From contig JAAXHX010000003.1 in NCBI GenBank assembly GCA_012270635.1, forward strand, positions 1 to 16,048: a DNA stretch of 16,048 nucleotides, read 5' to 3'. This DNA is from Dehalococcoidia bacterium. Its GTDB lineage: Bacteria > Chloroflexota > Dehalococcoidia > Plut-88900. Positions 5,727-11,982 of the stretch are shown piece after piece. Numbering within the stretch: the stretch's first letter is position 1; each line of letters starts with the position of its first letter. Made by a program: the position numbers and the translations under genes. The notes beneath the pieces were generated by a model. The model saw nothing but the letters and a program-made list of their open reading frames with translations, was not told where the DNA came from and searched no databases.

Positions 5727-7037
5727 ATGAAACGCACACCTACAGCGTCCAGGCGAAAATTGGACAGGAGATGGGCCTTGCTCGTGGCAGCCGGCCTGTT
5801 GACCCTGCTGCTGGTGCTGGCGGCATGTGGCGAAGCGGCTACCGCCACCCCGGAGCCCGAGGAACCCGACACCACCATGGACACCGGCGACGATGCCATG
5901 GACGACGACGACAAGATGATGACCAAGGTGAGGCCGAGGTCCGAATGGACGGCTGAGAACCCCGCGACCCTGGAAGAGTTGGAGGCGGAAATCTCCAACT
6001 ACCGCGGCCAGAGCTTCACGCAGACCAGCTGGGGCGGCGGTTGGCAGGGCGCCATTCGACAGGCTCACATGATCCCGTTTGCGCAAAAGTTCGGGATTGA
6101 GGTAGTGGAGGACAGCCCCGTTGAGCTGGCGAAGATAAAGGCCATGGTCGAGACGGGCAACGTGACCTGGGACGTCGTCGACTTCGGCACCCGTTGGGTC
6201 TACACCCTCGGCGAGCCCGGTTTCCTTGAAGAACTGGACCCGGCGGTCCACAACGGATACCTGGCCGGAAACCCCGAAATTACCAAGACTCCCTGGAGCG
6301 GCGGCGCAGGCGTCCTTTGGTCGACCGGGCTGGCATACAGCCTTGATGAATACCCCAACCACGAAGGCGCACCCAAGAATTGGGTGGACTTCTGGGACGT
6401 CGATGGCGTACCGGGGTTCAGGTCCCTGGGAGACCGGCCCAATGAGAACGTAATCTTTGCCCAGATGGCCCTCTACCCCGAGAAATTCGACTCGGCGGAA
6501 GGCCGGGCGAGCATCGCCAGCCTGGATGACGCACAGGTGGAAGAGTCCTTTGCTCACCTCAGGCTCGTCAAGGACCACCTGGTCAACTGGTGGCACACCG
6601 GCACCGACTGCCCCCAGGGCCTGATAGCGGGAGACTACACCATCTGCTCCGCCTGGAACGGCAGGATCTGGAACGCCCAGCAAGAAGACGACGACTCTCC
6701 CCTCTACTACTGCTACGAGTGCGGGCACATCAACCAGACGGGCGTCTACTCCATCCCCAAAGGTTCCCCCAACAAGGACTTGGCGGAGCTGTACATGGCG
6801 TGGATGGGCTACCCGGAGAACGCGGTGCAGGTGTCCAACTACATCACCTACGGGCCTTTGCACGCAGAAGCCGTAAAGCTTGCCGCCGAGGTGATTGACC
6901 CGGCCATTGTCAATGACCTTCCGACTTCTCCCAAAGCTCTGGAGAAGGTCATCATCATGGATGAGTACTGGCTGGGCACCAACCTGGATTCCGGTCAGAT
7001 GCTGATCGAAAAGTTCCACGAGTTGCTGCAGGAGTGA
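5727..7037 (+). CDS. ABC-type substrate-binding lipoprotein, polyamine (PotD/PotF)-like, copy 1
   Basis: A 436-residue extracytoplasmic binding protein. A basic N-terminus, a hydrophobic stretch and the lipobox LAAC give a lipid-attached Cys34. Residues 35-70 are an Asp/Glu/Pro-rich linker, and the rest is a two-lobed binding fold. SWGGGWQGAIRQA, NVTWDVVDFGTRWVY, WSGGAGVLWSTGLAY, DFWDVDGVPGFR, AWNGRIWNAQ and IPKGSPNKDLAELYMAW are landmarks of spermidine/putrescine-type binding proteins. Four cysteines (295, 307, 329, 332; the last pair CYEC) recur in copy 2. AGGAGGG precedes the ATG at 5727 by three bases. A strong promoter and structured leader lie upstream, and the divergent neighbour is an M24 hydrolase. 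No permease or ATPase gene is in the window, so the partner must be encoded elsewhere. The ligand is unknown; a cationic or zwitterionic nitrogen compound is the family expectation. Confidence 0.93.
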   Translation: MKRTPTASRRKLDRRWALLVAAGLLTLLLVLAACGEAATATPEPEEPDTTMDTGDDAMDDDDKMMTKVRPRSEWTAENPATLEELEAEISNYRGQSFTQTSWGGGWQGAIRQAHMIPFAQKFGIEVVEDSPVELAKIKAMVETGNVTWDVVDFGTRWVYTLGEPGFLEELDPAVHNGYLAGNPEITKTPWSGGAGVLWSTGLAYSLDEYPNHEGAPKNWVDFWDVDGVPGFRSLGDRPNENVIFAQMALYPEKFDSAEGRASIASLDDAQVEESFAHLRLVKDHLVNWWHTGTDCPQGLIAGDYTICSAWNGRIWNAQQEDDDSPLYYCYECGHINQTGVYSIPKGSPNKDLAELYMAWMGYPENAVQVSNYITYGPLHAEAVKLAAEVIDPAIVNDLPTSPKALEKVIIMDEYWLGTNLDSGQMLIEKFHELLQE

Positions 7038-7077
7038 CGGTCCCTTTAACCGGGAGAAAAGACAGGCAAACAGCGTA

Positions 7078-7109
7078 GAGGTGGAGGGGGCTCGCGCCTC
7101 CTCCACCTC
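7078..7109 (+). terminator. Strong 13-bp hairpin after copy 1 lipoprotein gene
   Basis: GAGGTGGAGGGGG (7078-7090) pairs with CCTCCTCCACCTC (7097-7109), with one G-U wobble and a six-base loop, 40 bases after the stop codon. No U-run follows. It may be an atypical terminator or a 3'-end stabiliser that separates the two lipoprotein messages. The remaining 220 bases before copy 2 hold the leader elements listed separately and no gene that I can support. Confidence 0.5.
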
Positions 7110-7233
7110 AGCGCAGACAGCACCCAATTCACAGTACTGACATTCGTTCACCCGACTACTTGAGAGACCGGCAAAACCGCAAGTCATATTAAGGCAGTAT
7201 TTTCGGAGCAGTAAGACAAATTTACCCATCCTC

Positions 7234-7251
7234 GAGGAGAACGCCTATGTA
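7234..7251 (+). other. Start-stop mini-ORF with good ribosome binding site upstream of copy 2 lipoprotein gene
   Basis: GAGGAG (7234-7239) is followed after six bases by ATG at 7246-7248 and at once by TAA. The layout is a textbook initiation site that encodes only methionine. It lies 80 bases before the copy 2 start and is not in position to start any longer protein. It may be chance, a decayed gene start, or a regulatory ribosome-loading site. Confidence 0.3.
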
Positions 7252-7284
7252 ACAACCGCCCCGGCATTGGAACATGGCAATGAC

Positions 7285-7307
7285 CGCGTCGGAACAATTC
7301 TGACGCG
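7285..7307 (+). promoter_or_regulatory. 10-bp hairpin/dyad before the copy 2 ribosome binding site
   Basis: CGCGTCGGAA (7285-7294) and TTCTGACGCG (7298-7307) form a ten-pair stem with one G-U wobble and a CAA loop. It ends 14 bases before the Shine-Dalgarno AGGAG (7322-7326). As DNA it is an operator-like dyad, as RNA a translation-control hairpin. The position relative to the gene parallels the 5681-5705 hairpin of copy 1, although the sequences differ. Confidence 0.45.
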
Positions 7308-7331
7308 TAAATGCTTTAGATAGGAGAGCTT

Positions 7332-8693
7332 ATGCAAATTGGAAAGAAGAGAATAAAAATGAGCCGGCGTCGGGCCATCGTGGGCGCGCTGGGGCTCGTT
7401 CTCATCGTCCTGCTCGTGGTTGCCGCTTGTGGCGAAGCCGCCACCGCGACCCCCGAGCCGCCGGCGGACGAGCCCGTGGATGAGCCTGCGATCGAGGAAC
7501 CCACCCCCACGGCAGTGCCCGGACAAGTGGTCCAGGCCACCGAGGAGCCGGAACCCGAGCCCGCAGCGCTCCGCCCCATGTCCGAATGGACGGCGGATAA
7601 CCCCGCTACCTTCGAGGAAATCGAGGCGGAGTTGATGAACTACTCGGGACAGAGCATGAACGTGGTCTCTTGGGGCGGCGCCTACCAGGCGGCCCAGCGC
7701 CAGGCCTACTTCCTGCCCTTCCAGCAGAAGTTCAACATCGAGCTAGTTGAAGACAGCCCCGTAGAGTACGCCAAGATCCGTTCAATGGTGGAAACCGGGA
7801 ACGTGACCTGGGACGTCGTAGACTCGGGCACCAGGGCCGTCTACCAGCTCGGCCCCACGGGCGACCTGGAAGAGCTTACGCCGGCGATCCACAACCGCTA
7901 CCTCCCCCACTTCCCTCAGGTTGCGATCACTCCCTGGAGCGGCGGCGGCGGAGTGCTCTGGTCCACCGGTCTTGCCTACCAGAAGGACAAGGTCGATGAG
8001 CTCTGGGGCGGCAAGAAGCCCAGCGACTGGACTGCCTTCTGGGACACCGAGGCCTTCCCGGGAACCAGGTGGATGGGTCGCAGGGTGAACGAGAACATCT
8101 TCTTCGCCCACTTCAACCGCACACCGGAAATCCTCGAGAGCGTAGAAGGCCGAAACGCCATAGCCAAACTCACCGATGAGCAGGTCGACCAGTCCTTCGA
8201 AGAGCTGGAGAAGATCAAGCCTCACATCCAGTTCTGGTGGACTGCGGGCACCGACTGCCCGGCGGCCCTGCTGAACGACGAAGCGGACATGTGCACGGCG
8301 TGGAACGGTCGAATCTGGAACGTCCAGATCGAAGAGGGTGGAGAAAACATCCACTACTGCTTCGAGTGCGGACACCTCAACCAGACCGACGTGTTCTACA
8401 TCCCGAAGGGGTCACCCAACAAGACTCTGGCCGAGCTGTTCATCTCCTGGACGGCTGAGCCGCACATCAACGTAGAGATGATCAAGTACATCACCTACGG
8501 ACCCTTGAACATCCAGGCCCTTCCGCTTGTCACCACAGACCTTGAAGGCGTTGACCAGACGCTCTTAGACAACCTCCCGACCTCTCCCACGGCCCTTGAA
8601 AAGGCCGTAGTGGTCGACGAGGTGTGGCTGGGCACCAACCTGGACGACCTGGCCGAGAGGATGGAGGCGTTCCTCGCGGACGTGGCCCAGTAG
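7332..8693 (+). CDS. ABC-type substrate-binding lipoprotein, polyamine (PotD/PotF)-like, copy 2
   Basis: A 453-residue paralogue of the preceding gene product. The lipobox VAAC gives Cys33, followed by CGEAATATPEP exactly as in copy 1 and a longer Pro/Glu-rich linker to about residue 78. It shares SWGGAYQAAQRQA, NVTWDVVDSGTRAVY, WSGGGGVLWSTGLAY, AWNGRIWNVQ and IPKGSPNKTLAELF. Over the best block (residues 302-364 against 288-350 of copy 1) I count 37 identities in 63 positions. Cysteines 309, 321, 343 and 346 align with those of copy 1. The ATG at 7332 has AGGAG five bases upstream. The gene has its own leader with a hairpin, so it is probably expressed separately from copy 1. A strong terminator follows. 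The two copies may bind different but related ligands. The family call is firm, the ligand unknown. Confidence 0.93.
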   Translation: MQIGKKRIKMSRRRAIVGALGLVLIVLLVVAACGEAATATPEPPADEPVDEPAIEEPTPTAVPGQVVQATEEPEPEPAALRPMSEWTADNPATFEEIEAELMNYSGQSMNVVSWGGAYQAAQRQAYFLPFQQKFNIELVEDSPVEYAKIRSMVETGNVTWDVVDSGTRAVYQLGPTGDLEELTPAIHNRYLPHFPQVAITPWSGGGGVLWSTGLAYQKDKVDELWGGKKPSDWTAFWDTEAFPGTRWMGRRVNENIFFAHFNRTPEILESVEGRNAIAKLTDEQVDQSFEELEKIKPHIQFWWTAGTDCPAALLNDEADMCTAWNGRIWNVQIEEGGENIHYCFECGHLNQTDVFYIPKGSPNKTLAELFISWTAEPHINVEMIKYITYGPLNIQALPLVTTDLEGVDQTLLDNLPTSPTALEKAVVVDEVWLGTNLDDLAERMEAFLADVAQ

Positions 8694-8746
8694 AAGTTCC
8701 ATAACGAACCTAGACTCGGCCGGCGCCACTGCCGGACGGGATGAAC

Positions 8747-8777
8747 AAGAGGGGAGCGGCTCTGCCGCTCCCCTCTT
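8747..8777. terminator. Perfect 14-bp terminator hairpin between convergent genes
   Basis: AAGAGGGGAGCGGC (8747-8760) pairs perfectly with GCCGCTCCCCTCTT (8764-8777) across a TCT loop, 54 bases after the copy 2 stop. A pyrimidine-rich GGCTTTCTCTCT follows on the plus strand. It lies between convergent genes and can serve both directions. Confidence 0.8.
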
Positions 8778-8803
8778 GGCTTTCTCTCTGATTGGCCTAG
8801 GAA

Positions 8804-9127
8804 CTACTTCATCGGCGAGTAGTCGGTGGGTATGAAGACGGAGCTTTCGTGCTTGGTGACGAGCTCGCCGTCCACCTCGCTGTCGGCGCGCACCTTATTC
8901 CACTCGGGGTCCGCGACGAAGGATTCCCAGCACTTCTTCATGTGCTCGGCGTCCTCGAAACCTAGAATGTAGACCAGGACCTCATCCTCCTGGCCCTCGG
9001 GGGTCCAGAAGCCGACGATCTTCATCCCGTGCCTTTCGAAAATGTCGCAAGTGTGGTCTCGGAACCTGCGGTTAAGGGCGTCCATCTTTCCGGGCACTGC
9101 GTGATATGTCCTGCACTCGTAGATCAT
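8804..9127 (-). CDS. NIPSNAP-family protein
   Basis: A 107-residue protein beginning MIYECRTYHAVPGKMDALNRRF, the standard opening of NIPSNAP-family proteins, which adopt a ferredoxin-like (dimeric alpha-beta barrel) fold. The middle reads HGMKIVGFWTPEG followed by LVYILGFED, then WESFVADPEWNKVRADSEVDG and the C-terminal VFIPTDYSPMK. All are typical of the short bacterial members, which are often found next to catabolic genes and whose biochemical role is not settled. The start is certain: AAGGAGGT, a full anti-SD match, ends five bases before the ATG at 9127. It lies 69 bases downstream of tRNA-Arg on the same strand and converges with the lipoprotein gene. No predicted signal peptide, so it is cytoplasmic. 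Confidence 0.88.
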   Translation of the reverse strand: MIYECRTYHAVPGKMDALNRRFRDHTCDIFERHGMKIVGFWTPEGQEDEVLVYILGFEDAEHMKKCWESFVADPEWNKVRADSEVDGELVTKHESSVFIPTDYSPMK

Positions 9128-9196
9128 CGGGACCTCCTTAGCTTGCCATTCTGGGGACTCTGTATAACCCGAGCGCCGTCTTAGTCGAAGGGGATA

Positions 9197-9272
<76 letters not shown>

Positions 9273-9313
9273 GGACCGGAGCCCCTTGGCCCCAGGCTTT
9301 CGTTGCGCCGCGT

Positions 9314-9865
9314 CTATTCTACCGGAAACGCGGTGTCGATCCTGTGGGAAGCCCAGGGCCCGATTCCCGACTTGGACACCGCTGTGATTACCATGCCGTC
9401 CAGGTCCGTGTGGGTCGTCAGACGCTTCTGGACCAGCTTTCCCAGAGGTTGGGCGGCCAGCACGGCGGCGATGGCCGCGAGGAAGACCCGGGGCAGGTTG
9501 AGGAACCTGTTGCCGGAACCCATCGCCAGCACCGAGGCCACACCGGCCAGAATCCCTGCCACGGCGATGTTCGTGCCACAGAAGGGGGAGAAGGCCAGCT
9601 CTCGTTCACCGTTCTTCAATCGACGCAGGGCTTCCCGGGCCGCATCCTCGACCATGGATGTCGGCAGGTTGCCGTAAAGGTGGAACCCCCCGACGGAAGC
9701 GCGTCCGGCGATGCGCGTATTGACGCCGCTTCGCTGGAGGAGCAGCGCAATGGTGGCGTGCTCCAGGGCATGGTTCTGTCGTGTGGCCAGGATGGGGCCC
9801 GGCGGCCGTTTGTTGAGCACTGTCAGGGTCCTGTTGGGAATCGGCAACTGCGTCAATGGCGGCAT
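9314..9865 (-). CDS. Small membrane protein with NHALEHAT motif (DUF6391-like)
   Basis: A 183-residue protein of unknown function. After a 28-residue N-terminus it carries RQNHALEHATIALLLQ (about 29-44), a motif I associate with DUF6391 proteins of Cyanobacteria and Chloroflexota. The two histidines and a glutamate in HALEH recall a metal-binding site, but this is only suggestive. A GRASVGGFHLYGNLPT segment (54-69) and an amphipathic helix follow. Two hydrophobic stretches at about 99-117 and 124-140 are probable membrane helices. The ATG at 9865 lacks a good Shine-Dalgarno site, so the start is less certain than the frame; GTG or ATG alternatives further in would remove part of the N-terminus before the motif. 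It lies upstream of tRNA-Arg on the same strand. Confidence 0.7.
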   Translation of the reverse strand: MPPLTQLPIPNRTLTVLNKRPPGPILATRQNHALEHATIALLLQRSGVNTRIAGRASVGGFHLYGNLPTSMVEDAAREALRRLKNGERELAFSPFCGTNIAVAGILAGVASVLAMGSGNRFLNLPRVFLAAIAAVLAAQPLGKLVQKRLTTHTDLDGMVITAVSKSGIGPWASHRIDTAFPVE

Positions 9866-9996
9866 GGAACGCTGCTCGGGGCCTATTTTGCCATGCCCGC
9901 CCTTCGGCGAACAAGGCCGGGCACGGCCCTTTTGCGGAGTTCTGAATGGTTCTATGGTCGGTACTGTAACGCACCTAGACCTTTTGTGACTAAATC

Positions 9997-10025
9997 TTGA
10001 CCCGGTTCTAAAGCGGTGCTAGAGT
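9997..10025 (+). promoter_or_regulatory. Predicted sigma-70 promoter of the small DNA-binding protein gene
   Basis: TTGACC (9997-10002) and TAGAGT (10020-10025) are separated by 17 bases, and TGC before the -10 makes it an extended -10 site. Transcription would start near 10032, leaving a leader of about 24 bases that holds AGGAGGTGGGAGG. Upstream to 9866, the divergent intergenic stretch shows nothing else I can name. Confidence 0.65.
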
Positions 10026-10055
10026 GATGCCAACCTCAGGAGGTGGGAGGTTATT

Positions 10056-10283
10056 TTGGCTACTAGGAAGAGCAAACTGATGCGTCGCGTCGAGGAACGC
10101 TACAACCGGCCGCTGGAGGAACTGCTGCCGGAGATGTACAACCGCATGGGCTTGCCCGCTATGGCGGAAGACATGGAGGTCAACAAGGGCACCCTGTGGT
10201 ATTGGCTGCTCAAGTTCGGCGTCAACGTGCGCCGGGTGGCCCTGGCCCCGGGAGAAGTCCTGGAAGTCCGCAAAGTCGGCTGA
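10056..10283 (+). CDS. Small putative helix-turn-helix protein (75 residues)
   Basis: The 75-residue frame starts with TTG at 10056, five bases after GGGAGG (10045-10050) and 11 after AGGAGGT (10038-10044). A start at the ATG at 10080 would discard this site. The protein is basic at the N-terminus (MATRKSKLMRRVEERY). Then comes RPLEELLPEMYNRMGLPAMAEDM followed by EVNKGTLWYWLLKFGVNVRRV (about 18-60), which looks like a helix-turn-helix: a short helix entering AMAEDMEVNKGTLWYWLLKFG, with the Asn-Lys-Gly-Thr turn before the recognition helix. The last 15 residues (PGEVLEVRKVG) are a small beta-like tail. I read it as a small DNA-binding regulator, on pattern alone. It stands alone with its own strong promoter and is followed by hairpins. 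Target unknown. Confidence 0.75.
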   Translation: MATRKSKLMRRVEERYNRPLEELLPEMYNRMGLPAMAEDMEVNKGTLWYWLLKFGVNVRRVALAPGEVLEVRKVG

Positions 10284-10319
10284 AGCCGACCAAGGTCCTC
10301 GGCTGCAATGCCGAAGGAC
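10275..10319 (+). terminator. Two adjacent hairpins after the small DNA-binding protein gene
   Basis: GTCGGCT (10275-10281) and AGCCGAC (10284-10290) are inverted repeats around the stop codon. A second stem, GTCCT-CGGC (10295-10303) with GCCG-A-AGGAC (10310-10319), follows. There is no T-run, but their place between convergent genes (larB ends at 10365) suits transcription termination. Confidence 0.4.
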
Positions 10320-10364
10320 GCGGCGCGGATAGTTCCGTCCCGATTCTAGACCCCGTCTGAGCGA

Positions 10365-11117
10365 TCAGGCCCGGGTCCGGTTGATTATGGCCGCCAGGTA
10401 CCCGGCACCGAACCCGTTGTCGATGTTCACGACGGCTATCCCCTGCGAGCAGCTGTTGAGCATCGTCATAAGCGCCCCCAACCCCTTGATGCCCACGCCG
10501 TAACCTACGCTGGTGGGCACGGCGATCACGGGGGCCTGCACCAAGCCCCCGATCACGCTGGGGAGTGCGCCCTCCATGCCCGCCACCGCCACGATGACGT
10601 TGGCTTTCTGGAGGGTCTCCACGTGGGAGAGGAGACGGTGAATCCCGGCGACGCCCACGTCGTAGAGGGTGAGGGGTTCCTGGCCCATGACCCGACACGT
10701 TACGGCGGCCTCCTCCGCTACGGGGAGGTCGGCGGTCCCGGCCGTCACGATAGTCACACCCTGCTTCAGGGCGATCCCCTCCCGACGGTCAAGCCAGATG
10801 ATTTTAGCGGGCTCGTTGTAGAGGACGTCCGGGATGTGCCCCGATACAGCGTCAAAGACCTCGGGGCCGACCCTGGTGACCATGAATCGGCCCGCCCGCT
10901 CGGCCAGCTCCTTCGCAATGGACGTAATCTGCTCGACGCTCTTGCCCTCCCCAAAGACCACTTCCGGGACGCCTTTCCGCAGGCTTCGGTGGTGATCGAT
11001 CTTTGCGAACCCCAGGTCCTGGTAGGGCAATAGGCGGAGCCCTTCGAACGCTTCATCGACGCTCAAAGTACCGCTTTTCACCTCCTCCAGGATGGACCTG
11101 ATCCTCTCCGGCTCGAT
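10365..11117 (-). CDS. larB: LarB, pyridinium-3,5-biscarboxylic acid mononucleotide synthase (nickel-pincer cofactor)
   Basis: LarB carboxylates nicotinic acid adenine dinucleotide and hydrolyses it, the first step to the nickel-pincer nucleotide cofactor of lactate racemase-type enzymes. The C-terminal half is PurE-like. Diagnostic stretches are DLGFAKIDHHRSLRKGVPEV, VTAGTADLPVAEEA, YDVGVAGIHRLLSH, VAVAGMEGALPSVIGGLV, AVPTSVGYGVGIKGLGAL and NIDNGFGAGYLAA. The first ordinary start codon is a GTG at 11081, but homologues have about a dozen more residues. The in-frame upstream codons encode IEPERIRSILEE, which fits that N-terminus. GGAGGA (11131 to 11126) lies eight bases before an ATC at 11117, and an extended -10 promoter lies just upstream. 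I therefore place the start at ATC, giving 250 residues. larC, larE and a racemase are not in the window, so the cofactor's user is unknown. Confidence 0.93.
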   Translation of the reverse strand: MEPERIRSILEEVKSGTLSVDEAFEGLRLLPYQDLGFAKIDHHRSLRKGVPEVVFGEGKSVEQITSIAKELAERAGRFMVTRVGPEVFDAVSGHIPDVLYNEPAKIIWLDRREGIALKQGVTIVTAGTADLPVAEEAAVTCRVMGQEPLTLYDVGVAGIHRLLSHVETLQKANVIVAVAGMEGALPSVIGGLVQAPVIAVPTSVGYGVGIKGLGALMTMLNSCSQGIAVVNIDNGFGAGYLAAIINRTRA

Positions 11118-11148
11118 GTCGCTATTCCTCCGCGGAACGGGTCAGGAG

Positions 11149-11157
11149 ATTATATCA
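11149..11157 (-). promoter_or_regulatory. Extended -10 promoter of larB
   Basis: On the minus strand the sequence reads TGATATAAT (11157 to 11149), a perfect extended -10 element (TGn-TATAAT). No good -35 is seen, which is normal for this class. Transcription would begin near 11142, about 25 bases before the ATC proposed as the larB start. Confidence 0.65.
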
Positions 11158-11180
11158 CCGGTGCGGAGACGGGCATCGGT

Positions 11181-11189
11181 TGTTACACT
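11181..11189 (+). promoter_or_regulatory. Extended -10 promoter of pcm
   Basis: TGTTACACT (11181-11189) fits an extended -10 (TGn-TACACT), with a predicted start near 11196 and a 33-base leader to the GTG at 11229. It is back to back with the larB promoter, with only 23 bases between the two elements. Confidence 0.5.
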
Positions 11190-11228
11190 CTGACCTGGGC
11201 CCGACGCTACCGAGGGGATGAGGCGAAC

Positions 11229-11885
11229 GTGACTGACAAGAAGCAACCGGGCGCACTGGAGGCCGCCCACCGGGGGATGATGAAGGACCTCGCCTCCCGG
11301 ATAGAAGACGCCAGGGTCCTCGACGCCTTTGCCCGCACACCTCGGGAAGCCTTCGTGCCCGCGGCCCCTCGGGAGCTGGTCTATGGCGACCACCCGTTGT
11401 CCATAGGCTACGGCCAAACCATATCCCAGCCCTACATAGTGGCCCTAATGTTGCAGTCCCTCTCTCTGAAGGGGGACGACAATGTATTGGAAGTCGGGAC
11501 GGGCAGTGGTTATCAGACCGCGTTGATAGCTCAAATGGCGGCGAGGGTTGTGACGGTGGAGCGCATCCCGGAGCTGGCCAGCGAAGCCCGAGGGCGGTTG
11601 AGTGCGCTGGGATTCCGAAACGTGAGGGTTGAGGCGGTGGAAGGGGAGTTGGGCTATCCGGAGCTGGCGCCCTACGACGCCATAGTGGTGTCGGCGGCGG
11701 CCCCCCGTGTCCCGAAAGCGCTGGTGGACCAGTTGGCCCCGGGCGGCAGGATGGTCTTGCCCGTCGGGGAGAGGGAAGAGCAGGACTTGAAGCTTGTCGA
11801 GAAGCGAAAATGGAAGCCGAGGACCAAGGCCCTGGCCCATTGCCGCTTCGTACCGCTGATCGGAGAAGGGGCGTGGAGCCGTTGA
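11229..11885 (+). CDS. pcm: Protein-L-isoaspartate O-methyltransferase
   Basis: A 218-residue enzyme that methylates isoaspartyl residues in aged proteins with S-adenosylmethionine, starting their repair in the cytoplasm. [32 protein letters not shown] (50-73, with the conserved Gln-Thr-Ile-Ser) and SAM motif [17 protein letters not shown] (85-100), are diagnostic. [32 protein letters not shown] and [10 protein letters not shown] follow in the expected order. The length is standard. The start is GTG at 11229, with GAGG five bases upstream; it is the first start codon after the predicted transcription start that keeps the full family N-terminus. It is divergent from larB, and gatB begins about 100 bases after its end with its own promoter, so pcm is probably transcribed alone or at the head of the gatB run. 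Confidence 0.95.
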   Translation: MTDKKQPGALEAAHRGMMKDLASRIEDARVLDAFARTPREAFVPAAPRELVYGDHPLSIGYGQTISQPYIVALMLQSLSLKGDDNVLEVGTGSGYQTALIAQMAARVVTVERIPELASEARGRLSALGFRNVRVEAVEGELGYPELAPYDAIVVSAAAPRVPKALVDQLAPGGRMVLPVGEREEQDLKLVEKRKWKPRTKALAHCRFVPLIGEGAWSR

Positions 11886-11920
11886 AGCGTGCTTGAGGGC
11901 TCTACGCCTTTCCCGGCGCG

Positions 11921-11949
11921 TTGTTAGGGTCGGGGGCCGATGCTATACT
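11921..11949 (+). promoter_or_regulatory. Predicted sigma-70 promoter of gatB
   Basis: TTGTTA (11921-11926) and TATACT (11944-11949) are separated by 17 bases, and TGC precedes the -10 (extended -10). The start would be near 11956, 27 bases before the gatB ATG. This rules out translation starts upstream in the same frame. Confidence 0.7.
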
Positions 11950-11982
11950 GATTTGACAGGTTGCAAGCCCAGCCAGACGCGT

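Noticed and set aside
5715..7229. Long open frame on the minus strand (about 504 codons) over the first lipoprotein gene
   Set aside because: Shadow of a clear lipoprotein gene, with no recognisable domain and no ribosome binding site supporting it.
11893..11982. 30-residue N-terminal extension of GatB
   Set aside because: The predicted gatB promoter and transcription start lie inside it, and family members begin near [23 protein letters not shown].
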